Shown here piece after piece: positions 46,706 to 60,245 of a stretch of DNA of 64,000 nt. Under the pieces are notes generated by a model. The model was given only the letters and a program-made list of their open reading frames with translations, searched no databases and was not told the DNA's origin. Numbering within the stretch: the stretch's first letter is position 1; the number at the start of each line of letters is the position of its first letter. The DNA is taken from assembly GCA_933228915.1 (NCBI GenBank), contig OW121835.1, positions 22,215,461-22,279,460 of the forward strand. Reading direction: 5' to 3'. Source of the DNA: Telmatherina bonti (Eukaryota > Chordata > Actinopteri > Atheriniformes > Telmatherinidae). The position numbers and the translations under genes are program-made.

Positions 46706-49700
46706 CTGGACGTGTGTGAACACACATAAACAAAAGATAACATGATGTAGAGACAGAAATGTGAGTGAAGCCAAAAAAAGGCTGAGCTGATAAATGCTGT
46801 GGTCGAAATTTAAACTTAATTTAATCATGCATTTATCTGAATCATTTATCTATTTGTTGTCCCATAATGGAAACAAACTTAAATGCTTAAATTCTTTGCA
46901 ACATATTGAAATTGCAGTCATAATAACAAGCATCACATCATCTTTCGACTACTGTCACTTTTTTTCTCTTTTCCACCAAAGCTTTGGCTTAGAAGTGAAC
47001 ATTTACATGAAGAAATTAATAATCAAACATGTTAAATCCATTCAGTCCCACTTTGAAAGCTGAAAGGGAAAAACATGATAAACTGTTAGACAAAAAAAAA
47101 AAAAAAAAAAAAGAGCGTGTTACTGACATACAGGGTAAAAGCCTGTCAAAAAAACAGAGACACAGACGATCAGCTGTCTCTCTCCATCATGCATCGTTGG
47201 GACAAGCAGAATTAGACGACAGGGAACCACAAACAGTACCAGAAAAGAAAACAGGAAACTGAGAAGAAACTGGACTGACATGCACAAAACATGAGGAGAA
47301 GAAGCATGCTCTCCAGCCCCATCCCTCGCTTATCCGGCAGCACAGCGGCCACACGGTTAGCCGGTCGAGATGAGCCTGCCAATCTGTGGAGAGTGCTGAG
47401 GCGAGTCGCTTCACCTCATCAGATCGATAGCTCTCCAGTTAGAGCTGGCAGCACACAAAGCTAAATGGACCCAGTCTGCAAGCCATCACAGACCAAAACC
47501 CCAAATGAATAACTGGACTATAAGCTGCAACCAGTGTTTGATGGGTTTGTTTTTAAGTAAATTAGTGTTGCTCATCTCAGCCCTACAGGAGCCACAATCC
47601 AGCAGGTTTTTCCACATTTCCTGCTCCAACACACCTGACTCAATGAATCCTTGTGCAAAAAGTCTGTTGAGGCAAGAATACATTTAAAACCTGCTGGATT
47701 ACAGCTCTTGTAGGACCAGTAATGAATAATCCTGATTTAAATGCTGAATTAATTCTGTGGTTTTATGTATACATCATAATAAAAAAAAAAATAAAAAAAA
47801 AAATAAAAAGATCACATGGTTTTTATGGGATATTTATAAGTAGATAAACTCTGGATGGATAACAACAGATTACACGGTGCACTATGCATCTGAACTAACC
47901 AGAAGACTTTTGGATCTACAGGTAGTACTTTCCTCCAGTTATTTTTATGTTATTTTAAGTGTTTCTACGAGCCACAGAATCATGTAATGTTTCATACACT
48001 GCTTCTAGATTTTTGCTCAGTGAGTAAAATTGTAATGACTCATATGTTGCTCATCTTAGGTTGTAGATTAGATTCAGCCTAACACCTGATAAAGAACAGA
48101 TGACTTTTTTTTAATATCCTGACACAATCCTGACACAACAATAAAACCGAAAGAATATACATCATTTATCTTATTTGCACACTGAGATCAGTGCTTCTAC
48201 TTTACAGTTGGCTGATCAGAGTCTCTTTGTAGTAACTGCTCTGATTTTAAGTACTTTATGAAATCAAAATAAAAAATCCTTTTGGTGGTGGGAGTTTTGG
48301 TACACGTCAAACATTATACTGAGATGTCCTTTTTTTTTTAATCATCTTTTATACCTAAAAAAAAAATCCTAATTGTCCTCAACTTGAAGTAAAGGAAGAT
48401 CTAAGCAACTTTATAGACCAACAAGAGCTCAGAGTTGAAAAACTGACCCCTTCCGTATTGTAACCTTTACAGTGGCTTCATATGAGGTTCACTCATATAC
48501 GCTTTTCGCTATGAAGAATTGAAATGAACTTCAGCTGAGGAAGGAAAATAATCAGAAAAAAAGATAGTTGGAAAATTATTGTGGAGCAAAAGCAAATGCA
48601 ATCAATAAGTTAAAACATGCAAAACCATGTCGTTTAAAATATCAAAGCAAAGCAGCTTCAAACTAAAGGATGTGTGTATAGGAAGTTATTTCTTTCTGCA
48701 AGAGAACATCCAGTAATAACACAGTAGCTGATCAATCCTCTTGAAATGATCACAGGCTTATCTTTACTGGGTTAATAATTTCAACACAATTAAAAAAAAA
48801 AATATCAAAGGATTTTTCCAGCATGACTGAGCTGAATAATGTGAAAGATTCCTTAAAGAAGACTGAATGGCGCTCAAACATAGAAAATAAGCCAGGAAAT
48901 GAGCTGATCTTCAGTCTGACTGATGTTTGAAGCTTTTAACTCAACCATGAATGAAAATGGACAAGTCTAAATGAGACAAGATGAGCCATACAGCCCTGAC
49001 AATGGAATAGCTGTCGTCTCGCAAAATATCAGCCACTATTTGGTCTGCTCATTTGACCTTGTCATTGGAGATGCCAAAGATTCCAGAGTTGAATGTTTTC
49101 GCAGAAATTGATGAAGCTTACAGAGGCATGTGCATGCAGAGCTCCTTCCCACTCACTGAGCTATGGAAAAGAAATGCAACGATGCAGGACTGGCATTGAA
49201 TGAAGCTCCTGGACAAAGAACAAAGTACAAAATGGACGATCTCTTCCTGCAGACTGGCTGCAGCAGATGGATACTGTTGGCCTGAGAGACCAAACATTTG
49301 GTGCTGTCAGACAGAGCGGCAGTACCAATACAAGAAATCAGGAAGTCCGTGCCAGCTCTTTAAAAGTCATCTATCGTCCTCATTACAATTGGAAAAAAAA
49401 ACCCCAAAAACATTGATGAAATCAATTATCAGACATGTTGACAAATCCCAGCACTGAGGGTCGAGCTGCAGGCTGGGTGGTAAACATGCTCAGTGAGTGA
49501 CAATGGGAGCGGTCTGAAGTTGAAGGAATGATGAGGAAAAGAGAATGTGATTTAACAGGCCCATGCAAAATGGCCGCTAGCCGCACTTCCTTCAACCCCA
49601 GAATAGGCGACTCTTCCACTTTTAAATGCGGCAATCGGTAGCAATGATCTGGTAGTAGAGGGGTTGTTGGCTGAGGGTCTTATAGACTGGATGAGTTAGT

Positions 49701-51320
49701 ATACTCTGGGGAAGTGAAGAGGCAGCAACAATGGGAACGGCAGAGTTAACTGCCTCAAGCCGAGGAGGGATAATAGGAGGAGGGTCGGGAAGATGAAGAT
49801 CGAAGAGGCACCTCCTCCCGAGACCCTCTCTGCTCTGTGTGTCCGCCCCTGTCCCCTACCCTCAAGTGTGATGGGGGGAATGATGCTGCTGCTGCTGCTG
49901 TGGTGGCTGTGATGCCGCCCTCCTCTTTCCTCTTTAGCTGCAGGTTCCCAGAGAGGATGGTGCTGGTGCTGGGCGATGCTAGGAGGACTGAAGGTGAGGC
50001 TCAACTCTGCAGCGGCTGAGTAGTCAAAACAATCTGGGAGTCAACAACACAGATGAGGAAATGCGATTCTTTAGTCGAAGCAAGTTTCAATCAATACGGG
50101 CCCTAATCTTGGGCACAGCAGACCTAACACTTGTCTAAATTTATGTGTAGCCTACAAAATTTAGAAAAAAGAAATGAGTTACCCCACCGATTGTCCATCT
50201 ACTGGCAAAAATGGACCCAGCCTCAATTTTTATTGTTATTACTAAGCGCATAAGACAGGCAAAAAAAAAAAAAAGAAAAGAAAAGAAAAAGATTAATAAG
50301 GAGCAGTGAGTGACACAAGCACTTATCCACAAACTAATGAACACAATTACAAAATTAAACAACTTGAAAACACCATTTCCATGATGCTAATGGTGCAAAC
50401 AGTTTTAAATAAAAACAAGTTTCTTCTCAATGTTTGGACAAACATCAGAGAAGTCTTTCTCACCAAAAAGTTCCCCCTTGCAGCCTTTATGTAAAAATTT
50501 TAAAAAGTAACAAAATATAAGGTTACAGCTTAATCATGACTGAAAAGCTGTGTTTACTTGCATGACGGACCCTTGGTTCTACAGTAGTAATAAAAAAAAT
50601 AAAACAAAGAGATTGTGATCTCTCTTCTACACTGAAGACTGACACACTTCACAGTGTGCAGGAGCCAAGATGGCAGATTTTCCTGATGCCTCCAGTCTTT
50701 GGCCTTACCCTCTCGTTTCCAGCGGTGGCGCCGTATTGAGGCGGTGGTGATTGCTGAGATGGATATACGACTGATGGTGGGTGTGACTTCCACCTGGAGC
50801 ACCTTGCGTCCTCGTGGCTCATCGGGAGCGCTTTCTGGCAGCGAGTTTTTCATGGCATTCCCGAGCTGAAGAAGGCGTGAAACACAGATGCAGAATAATG
50901 AGGTATCAATGAACTAAAAGCATAAAGGTATGAGCATTTTGAAACTCGATTATGCTCATGATCCATATGTAGAGGCTACTGATGTTGACTTTTAAGAAAA
51001 AAAACCAATGCAAATGTTATTTTTGCTATCAGAATTCACAATTCTAATCATTCACATTGTTAATTCTTCAACTTTCTATACACAATGCTGTTGGTCTTAC
51101 CAGGAGAGGCTGGGAGTAAAGCTCAAGCTGGGCCCGATACACGATGTCTTCCAGAGCTTCTCGCCCCATTTCCCACTCTCCATTGTATCTACACAAAACA
51201 AAAACACAGACATTAAACAACATCATGCTGCAAAGTTATCAGAGTAAACAGAAGTCTCCAACAACTTCCCTTTATGTCTCAGTAATAGTCAATAAACTTT
51301 AATTTGTTATCCATTATACA

Positions 51321-51371
<51 letters not shown>

Positions 51372-54363
51372 TTAGACTTTATTTAAAGTGGAGAGCTTCA
51401 CTAGTTACATATGTATGTATAAGTATGTATGTAACTTTATTCTGTCCATACTATTTTGTGTCACAGAGTTGCAGTTGCTTATGGAAGATTAGTCTGTAAA
51501 GAATAAATTCAGAGTTAAATGTAGCACACCATGTATCATATTTCCACTATAATGCTGTAATGACTATGTTAACAGTTACAGCTACAGAGTTCATAAATAC
51601 ATGAGTCAGCAGAACGGATTTTATGGTTCCTGATATTGACATCCTGTTCACTAAGTGACACCTTGGAGGGGTACCCCCTGACAGTCTTTTTAAGTGCTGT
51701 TGTTGGTCATCAACAGCAAAATAAATTGAATTTTTTTTAATATAAAAAGAAACATAAACATGTACAACAGACGTGACCATCAGATCTCTTTGATCCAGTT
51801 GTCTAAAATGCAACAATCACACAGCCTGAGATAAATGCTTCAGGGTTTCCTTTAGACTCAAGATCAAAAGACCGAGATGAATGGGCAGGTTAAAAGAAAG
51901 AAAAAAAAAGGGAAAACGTCTGTTTGATGTTTTTGTGGTTGAAAAAGTGCCAGAGTATGGTTTAAGCCTGATAAACAAAAAGGCATTTATCTTTTTTTTT
52001 GTTTCTGATGTTCCGATATCTCTCTAGACCTTTTTCTATATCCTCATGTGGCATTACTGTTGCACAGCATTAGCAGACATATTAACCTAAATCCCAATGT
52101 CCTCTGTCTGAGCCAAGGTCCCTCTGCATGTGTGGAGCTTTGGATTCATGCTTGCTTGCCCTTCATACACACATGTACCAAGCTTAAGACCGTACTGACG
52201 CAGGGATGACTAAAAACAACATTATTATTTTTCTTTCACATACAGAAACTCAACATCTCTTTTGTTTTTTAAATCAACATTACTATTTGCTCCAACTTCC
52301 TGATCGCTGACATGTGACCTTACAGCAGCGATGAAGCAGAAGGTTTACTCTTTCTCTCCCTTCCTGCCAGTACACTCATAATGGAAGCGATTCCAGTCAC
52401 TATCATATCAGGAGATCTATCTCTGAGGACTACCTGTCATCAAGGAGCTATAATCAGCTTTGCAATGACTGTCCTCGTAGGAGAATGAGATCACCTGCTT
52501 CCACAATACACTACAGATGTAATCTGTGAATACAGTGCGAGGTCTCTGTCCTTGGTAGAGTGCTGGCTTATCCTTTAAGATTTTCAATGTACACTAAATA
52601 TAAAATGTTTAAGAAAGGTTTAAAAAGTGTATTTTTGTATTTTTAGTATAATCATCTAATATCTAACACCCCCGTCATCATGTATCCGCAGTTATTGTGA
52701 TTCTGCAAATTGTACTTTTAGATGGTATCAGATGAAAACTACCAAATTCAGAGTGAATTGGCTTTCAATAAGCCAGTTATTTTTCTCAGAACTTGGTAGA
52801 GACCTAAAATATCATCGAAAACACTCTTTCACATGAATAATGTTCGTCATGAATTTACTCCAGATTTATCTATGTGCTGCACACGGCAAAGTGAAAAGAA
52901 AAAAAAAAGCAGATGTGGCTTCAAAGATACATACATGGCATGATAAACAGCAGTCAGCATCTGCACCATGAATTCAGGGTCCAGCAGGACGCGGTTGCAA
53001 GGTTCTCTCCAAAGTTTCTGCTGTTGCCGGGGGAAACCGCATACGCACAATCTGGGGAGGGGGTCCAGGAGGATATATAATACAGAGGGTTATACCAATT
53101 TAAAACATTTCCACTAACAGAATCAAGAAGCACAGTTCAGTCAAACCTGCATGGCTTTGACTGATCTGTGCTTCTTGCAGTCTAGACTGAGCTTGCTTCA
53201 GGCGTTGTCTGTCTGTTCGTTTGCAGGAGGTAGGAACTCATATCCTGAACCGTCTGCACGCTACTCTGCAACAATCACTGGGCAGTGGCTCCCTCATATT
53301 GCGAATTCCACATTGATCCTTTCTCCGGGGTGTCCCAGTGTTTCAGACAGATTAAAACAAATATCCAGCAGTTTGGCTTCATTTGGCTGACCACATGAGC
53401 TGATTAACAGAGACTTAATAAAATTGTACTTATTAAGAATGTTGAGCCACTGCAGTAAGTGTGGGACTACAGGGAAGAGGTGGTGATTGTGTCTCAGCTT
53501 CAGGCAAATGTAATAGAATTGTAGAAGAGGAGAGGGCGACTACTAATTGCATACAAAAAGAAAGACAGGACACATGCTATACACGTGTTTTTCTCACCGT
53601 GAGCTCATCCTGCAGACCGACTGATAGGAAGAAAGGGGCATGTAGACCACAGCTGAGTTGTAGCAGAGCATGAGGAAACACAACACCTCAAACCTGCAAC
53701 CACAGTCACAAAAAAAGTACAGCAATACAGACTATTAATAGCATGCAGTTTACTTTTTCCCCCCCACTAAAACGAGCTATGCAGAAGTTCTCAGCAAAAT
53801 GTTCAACTCTATGAGCAGCTGTTCATTCTGTACAACAGAAAAATAATTGTATCATAAATTAGGCGATACTATACTATAATAATTTCTAAACTCTCGGGAC
53901 ACACCATATAGGTGATGTAAATGCACAAAGGCTGAAACTGTTTTTAGTAACACAAAGGTAATAGAAAAACAAGTGTTATTCTGCTTTAAAGCTGGAATGA
54001 AGTTAGGGAACAAGGGTGTCACTTAATCAACTAACGTAACACTTGGATGACGTTTGGAATCTGTGATTGACAGCTCATCAGCAAGTCTTTTTGACTACCA
54101 GTAACTCCTTTCTCTGCAAAGGCTGATGGGAGCTTCTTTTTTTTTTTTTTTTTTTTTAAAGAGGGTTGGTGTGCAGACCACTGCACCTGCTCTAACATCT
54201 GCTATGTGAACAATCTTCTCCTGATAAAACAGATGGTGCTACTTAAATTATATCAAACTATATGATTGACAAAGTTTAGTTGAATAATAACAAAAATAAA
54301 AGCAAAAATCGGCTTTAAACAATTGCCTTTTGATCGTGTATTTTGTAGACAACTAGGAGAAGG

Positions 54364-54411
<48 letters not shown>

Positions 54412-57400
54412 GGGGGGGGGGTATAAAAGGCCAGAGCGGAGTTGCAGCAGAGCCATATATTATTGGTTGGAGTAAGTCTGCCATCTCTCAGGAGCTTTGG
54501 CTCGTCTTCTCATAAGCACTACCTCAGGCCCAGTCACACAAAAGAATTTCCAGATAAGCTATGGGGCCCAGCCTTGCTGCAATCCATCCACTATGTTTAC
54601 GATGCTCTAAGTTCGTGGCTGCCACGCCACTCTGGACCATCCACAGGATGATCGGCGTTATCTGTACTGTCCTCACATGACAGTTTGTGTGTCTGCCTCA
54701 GCATATATGTCATCGCAAATAAGCATCTGCTGCTCTGCTCCTTTCAGTGCAGTGGAGAACCATTTTCAGGCAGGATTTCTGGCATACTTCATTACTATGC
54801 TGAGATTAACATTCATCTACAGCTGCAGAAAGAGTACCAGGGCCAAAAAAGCTTTCAGGTTTGCTCAGTCTATTCTACAGGCTGATCCAGCATCAAGGTT
54901 ATGATCTGATTACCTTAAGATTCTCTCTTGAGTTATATCCTATTTAGGGTAAAATAAATGTCAATATAAACTTACAAGTGAGAATGAAAATATCTGCAGG
55001 GTTAAAAGCTGTATGTTGATGCCATATTTATTTAAAGCTGAACAGTCTACTTTGCTGTCTCTCTTAGATCAGTGATCAGCCATTTTCATTCATGCCGTAC
55101 CTGTTCTGTGCAGTGAAGGTCTCTCTCTGAGGGTGGAGGCCACTGTACACCACTCTGATTAGGTCATGTTGACACAGAGCTCCCTCTGTCAGAGCCATGG
55201 ACCCCAGACTGGAAGGCTACACAAAACAAACAAGCAAAAGTACACAGTTTTTATACATATCCATTTTTATTAACATCTTTATCTAAAAGGATGTAAAAAC
55301 AGCACATTGTTAGCTAGAAACCGCTTTGATAACAAATTTCTCCTTCCATTTAAAAGCTGAATCATTGTGTTGCTGAGCCTCTTCCGAGTCCTCATCTTTG
55401 ACTGGACACCTCAGTCTCTGTCATCTCTCTGGCCGAATTGTTGATTTAAAGATCTAATATCACAATATTTTATTAAACTACAAACTTTATGACTCTTTGG
55501 CCAAAGTCCACATTTTTTAAATTATCCTCACACCTTCTGCAAGTTTCTTAATGCAACTTTCAGGTCACACACTCCTTAATTTAAATGTCATCTGACCATT
55601 ATTAATATCTCTTCAGCACACAGACCTCTGCACAGCCTCGCAACTCCCATTTTCTATTACCGCCGCACCTGCAATCATTTAGTGTCTTTTTGCTTCCATA
55701 ATATTATTACTGACAACAAGTACACACTGTCCTGCATTATGACAGAGCAAAGACACGGCTCAGCGTGAGGTGGCAAGCAGAGCAAGCTGAGAGCATTCGT
55801 CTTTTGTGAGAGCGATAAGAGGAAGAGGTGTGTATAATGACAGAATGAACTCTAAAACTGTGTGAATGAGGTCATATGATGCTTTTATCAGTGGTATGCA
55901 GAGCAGAGGCCATCTTTGAGTAATTTCACAAAACAGAGCAAAGAGAAATAGATGCGTAAAAAAGGAGAGGAGGGAGAGAGAAAGGGAGACTGGGTGTATG
56001 TTACTGCTGGAAGGCTGGGAATAAGGTAATGTAAATCGGAGCCCTATGACAGAGACTTGCTCTGTTTTTATACGCACACAACACACAAGTTGTGTGCGTA
56101 TACTACTGCCTCCATGCTACCTTCATTCCCTCAGCATGCAGGGAAGAGCTTATGAAGCTTATAATTACCGTGATAAATCGCCTTCAGCGCACACCACACA
56201 CTCTAATCTCATCAACACTCACACATGTGCACAGATGGGCAGTGGCTGATGCCGTCGTGCTGTCTGAAAATATTCACTGTGTGCTTTGGGTGGTGAAACA
56301 GGCCAGAAAAATTGGACTTTAGTCTAAAATGATCGAAGGTCAGCATGCTCTGTTAACCATTGTGTTAATGAATTCTAGGTCTAGACAACAGCACATAAAC
56401 ACAGCGTCCTGTTTCTGTCAGCAGGTCAGTTGAGCAAGAGTGGATGGACAAACTCTGCTTGACAGAGTGACGCAAAGCAGAGTGAAAGGGTCGAATGGAC
56501 TGCAGGAGGAATCAATGAAAGTCCAAGTGCACTCATTTTAAAGTCAAAGAAATCAACATGCACATGCATTATTAAATGCTCTCTCTCTTTTTTTTTTTTT
56601 TTTTAATTAAATCTTTGAATAACAGAGCCAGGACTACTAAACATTCACAGCTGAGCCCTCAAGGTGAGGTTAATGAAAATAAACCTGTAGCTTTGGGACA
56701 CAGCAGAGACACAATCTTTCAAACAACCATATTAATAAGCAACAAGGCTGGGAGGTGGTGACAAACTCAAGGAAGCTGCATCATAACACGGCAGAAAGAG
56801 ACATCAGGAGTCCTACCTCATGGTAGATAGAAGGTTTTGACAGAGACGGGATCGTGAAAGAAAGGAGTTTGCTGTTGCCATCTTTGTCGACGATTTCCTG
56901 CAGAGACACAAAAGGGAAACCTGTGTCAGCGAAGGAATGTAGCTTGCATTAAATAACAGCCTGGTAAACATTTTTCTTTATACTAAAACATATTATAGGC
57001 CTGAATTAAATTAATCAAGCAAATAACTTCTGGAAGGAATAGATACAAACATATATCAGTGAACGGTTCCCAACTTCTGCATGACCTTTAATACCCATGA
57101 TGCTGAGCAGGTGTATGATTATTCTGTTTGTGGACATTATTGACTGTGACGGAATAAATGTCACTGCCAGCGCTGTGTACATTCAATTTCCCTCTCTTAT
57201 ACACATTGCCCTAAAAAAGATGCCATTCCAAAACGTTATGGCCGATTATCTCCACCAGATGCAAACACAACTGCAATGATTAAATGTATTCATTGAGATG
57301 CACAGCTAAGCACTTTCTCTGGGCAGTAAGCAAACACTGGACGCAGCATGCTCTGCAAACCAATTACAAGCAGCTGGAAAGGATTAAAGCAGTGTGCAGG

Positions 57401-60183
57401 AGGTATACAAATATTTGTATGCTAGCAAATGTTTAAAATATTAAAATGATTAAGAAGAGGTAAAATAAGCAGGTTTTCTCTAAGAGTCAAACATCTATGT
57501 TTTATTTCAGCAAGCGTTTTTCTTTGCAAACCAGATATTGTGAACTTCATCTTCTGCTTCTTCATAAAGGTTTAAGAACAAAGAACCAAACAGATATTAT
57601 CACTTCAACTGCTCCTCCACTTCTTCCTGAGTTGCTTCTTTTTGCCCCTAAGCCGGCTAACAGTATATCTGTGATTATCTTAAGGAACTGCTGAGAGCGG
57701 AGCGGTTTATCAGAGCTCAGAGGTCACTGAGCATGTGCTGGATGTCAGTGTGTGTTGGGAAGTATAGACACAGAGGAATAAATTATGCATGAATATGCCC
57801 TGAGCAGTGCTGGCTGACATGAAGCTCTTTCTATTGATATTTCTTGCTCTTTGCACATTTCCCCAAGGGTGTTTCCTGGTGATGCAATCTACCTCAGGCC
57901 TATCCATTAACCAGGATTTTCCTTGTAGGTTGTCTTGGAAGTCCAAAAACATAAAACCTCTCTGACTTTTCACCCCTAGAGGGTCTAAAAATGACCAGCA
58001 ATTTTGTTTTCACTATGGTCAACAGCAGAAATCCATTCAAAGATTACAACATCAGGTAAGTTTCTAAGTAACGTACTGCTATCCAGCCAATTATATGCAT
58101 GAAGTAACAGATTTACCTCATGTTGATCATTAACAAGCACAATTCTCAAACTGAATCTATGAAATCGAATACAGGCGGGATTACACTGAAGCAGAAAGAG
58201 GAACTGAGAACACAACAAGGTAGTCTTTGTCAACCAACAGCAATGAAAAAAAATCCTAGTTTGCCAGGTCAAAAGCAGGATGCTGAGACTGTCCATGCTT
58301 CTCATTTAAGACCACAGTAATATGGTAAGATACTGTCTGACTTAGCATCGTCAGAAATCGTTGTCACTCAATGCTGATTTAGTGTTGAATTAAGTTATAG
58401 GAACCTCTTTAGCATGCTCTGACCTTTCGGTTCCTTATTGTGTCAACAAAAGAATAAACAGCAAATATTCTCATGTAAAACTTTGGAAGTAGCGGCACAC
58501 AATCCGATTCAGTAGCGTTCACTGAACTTTACGTTGATACTATATAGACGTATAGTATCTCTGTTCAAACATAACTGACTCGGCTTGAGTTTGATGCCCT
58601 TTCGTCCCAAGTGTGCAATGATCAGTAGAAGAAACAGCATCTAATTGCAGACATATGGTCTTATTTGTTTATTTTCCCTGTTCCAGTATTATTCTTGTTT
58701 CAGACAGCAGGTCTTCTGGTAAAGGGTGGCTGCAAGTAAAAGCTAATTAGATGGGTTTTGTCTTCATTTCAAACTCATATGAAATGCTCAAGTCTTTTCA
58801 TAATGTACTTAACAAAAGGTTGCCCCCAGAATTCAGATGAGGTCCTGCAACCTTTGCTATCTGCTTCAATCCAGAGTAAATATGTCGTATTTATCCATCG
58901 TTTACAGAACAGAGAGGATTTAGTTGGATTGAGACTTTGTGGTTACTTTACATTGTTTCTATGTTATTCTGACATGTTGGCATCAAAAGTTACAAATAAA
59001 TAAAGAGTGCTCATGTGATTTAAAACATTTATAGTTTTGTGAAATGATCACATAACAACTGTGATTAATTTGTTGACTATAACTGTACCGAGGAAATCTA
59101 TTATTGTGGCATTCCTACAGTGTAGAACATTTGTGCAGTAACTTCTCTGATGGTGCTTTTAAAAGCACCTCCACCAAACAGACAGATAAAAACCCACCAG
59201 GTTATACATTCCCAAGAGGAGGGCCTCGATGCAGCCATTGCTCTGCCGATCCCTGCTGGCAGTGATGCGCAGGTATACCCACACCAGCTCCGGCAGGAAC
59301 TGCAGGGTGAAGCGCCGCAAACGGTCTTCCGAGCTCCGGTACAACTCAAACAGCTGGTGGCAGACGGGCTCCAGCAGCTAGAACACAGGTGGACACAAAT
59401 GCAAAGTAGCACAAACATCAATCCATTGTGGTTCTTAGGTTCTAAGCAAACATTTTAACATATCATAGCAGGAAATGCAAAGGTTTACAAATATTGTAGA
59501 CAGGGGTTCAGCGCTCAGTAGGATTGAATATAGGACCATGCATTGTGTTCTTTTCCTGGTATGATACAACAACACTTCTGACATTAGAAGGCACAAAGTT
59601 TTAAACAAACTTCAAATGTGTATTTGAAATGCAAGTTTCTGCTAATAAAGAGTAGAATTAATGTACTATTAAGCATAAAAAGCAAAAAGAAGCCAATTTG
59701 AATCAAACTGATTAAAACTTAACACCAAATTTCCATCCAGCAGTCTTTAGTTTTAAAAACACAAAAACCTGAAGACAAAAATGTATTTTTAAGCAACCTA
59801 ATGGTGACATACTCTGCCAACGTTTGAATTTACTGTATAAATATGAATGTATGCATGTGGAAATACCGAAAATAAAAAAGAAATAATAGAGAGAGTTCAT
59901 ATCTCTGCTGGTTAGCAGCCTCTCTTTCTTTTTCCTCTTCTAAGTAAAAAACCATTTTAATACCAAAACATGAACAGACATCATCTTGACTTCAATGCAA
60001 CACAAAAGGAAAGTTTTGTTGTTGTTGGTGGAGGGGGGGGGGGGGGGGGGGGGGGTATCTGGGTGCAGAGTTTCTGGATGAAAGCCTGGTCAGATGTAGC
60101 CTCAGGGGAGACCACTGAGCCAATGTGTTTATACTGTCCAGGGGTCAATGCAGTGAGTGCCCACACAGGACTGCTGTGTAAGT

Positions 60184-60245
<62 letters not shown>

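Noticed and set aside
49696..49859. Extension of the hycc2 cassette frame to the left
   Set aside because: The frame stays open past the GTAGGG donor, but only the donor at 49,859 gives the phase needed by the last exon.
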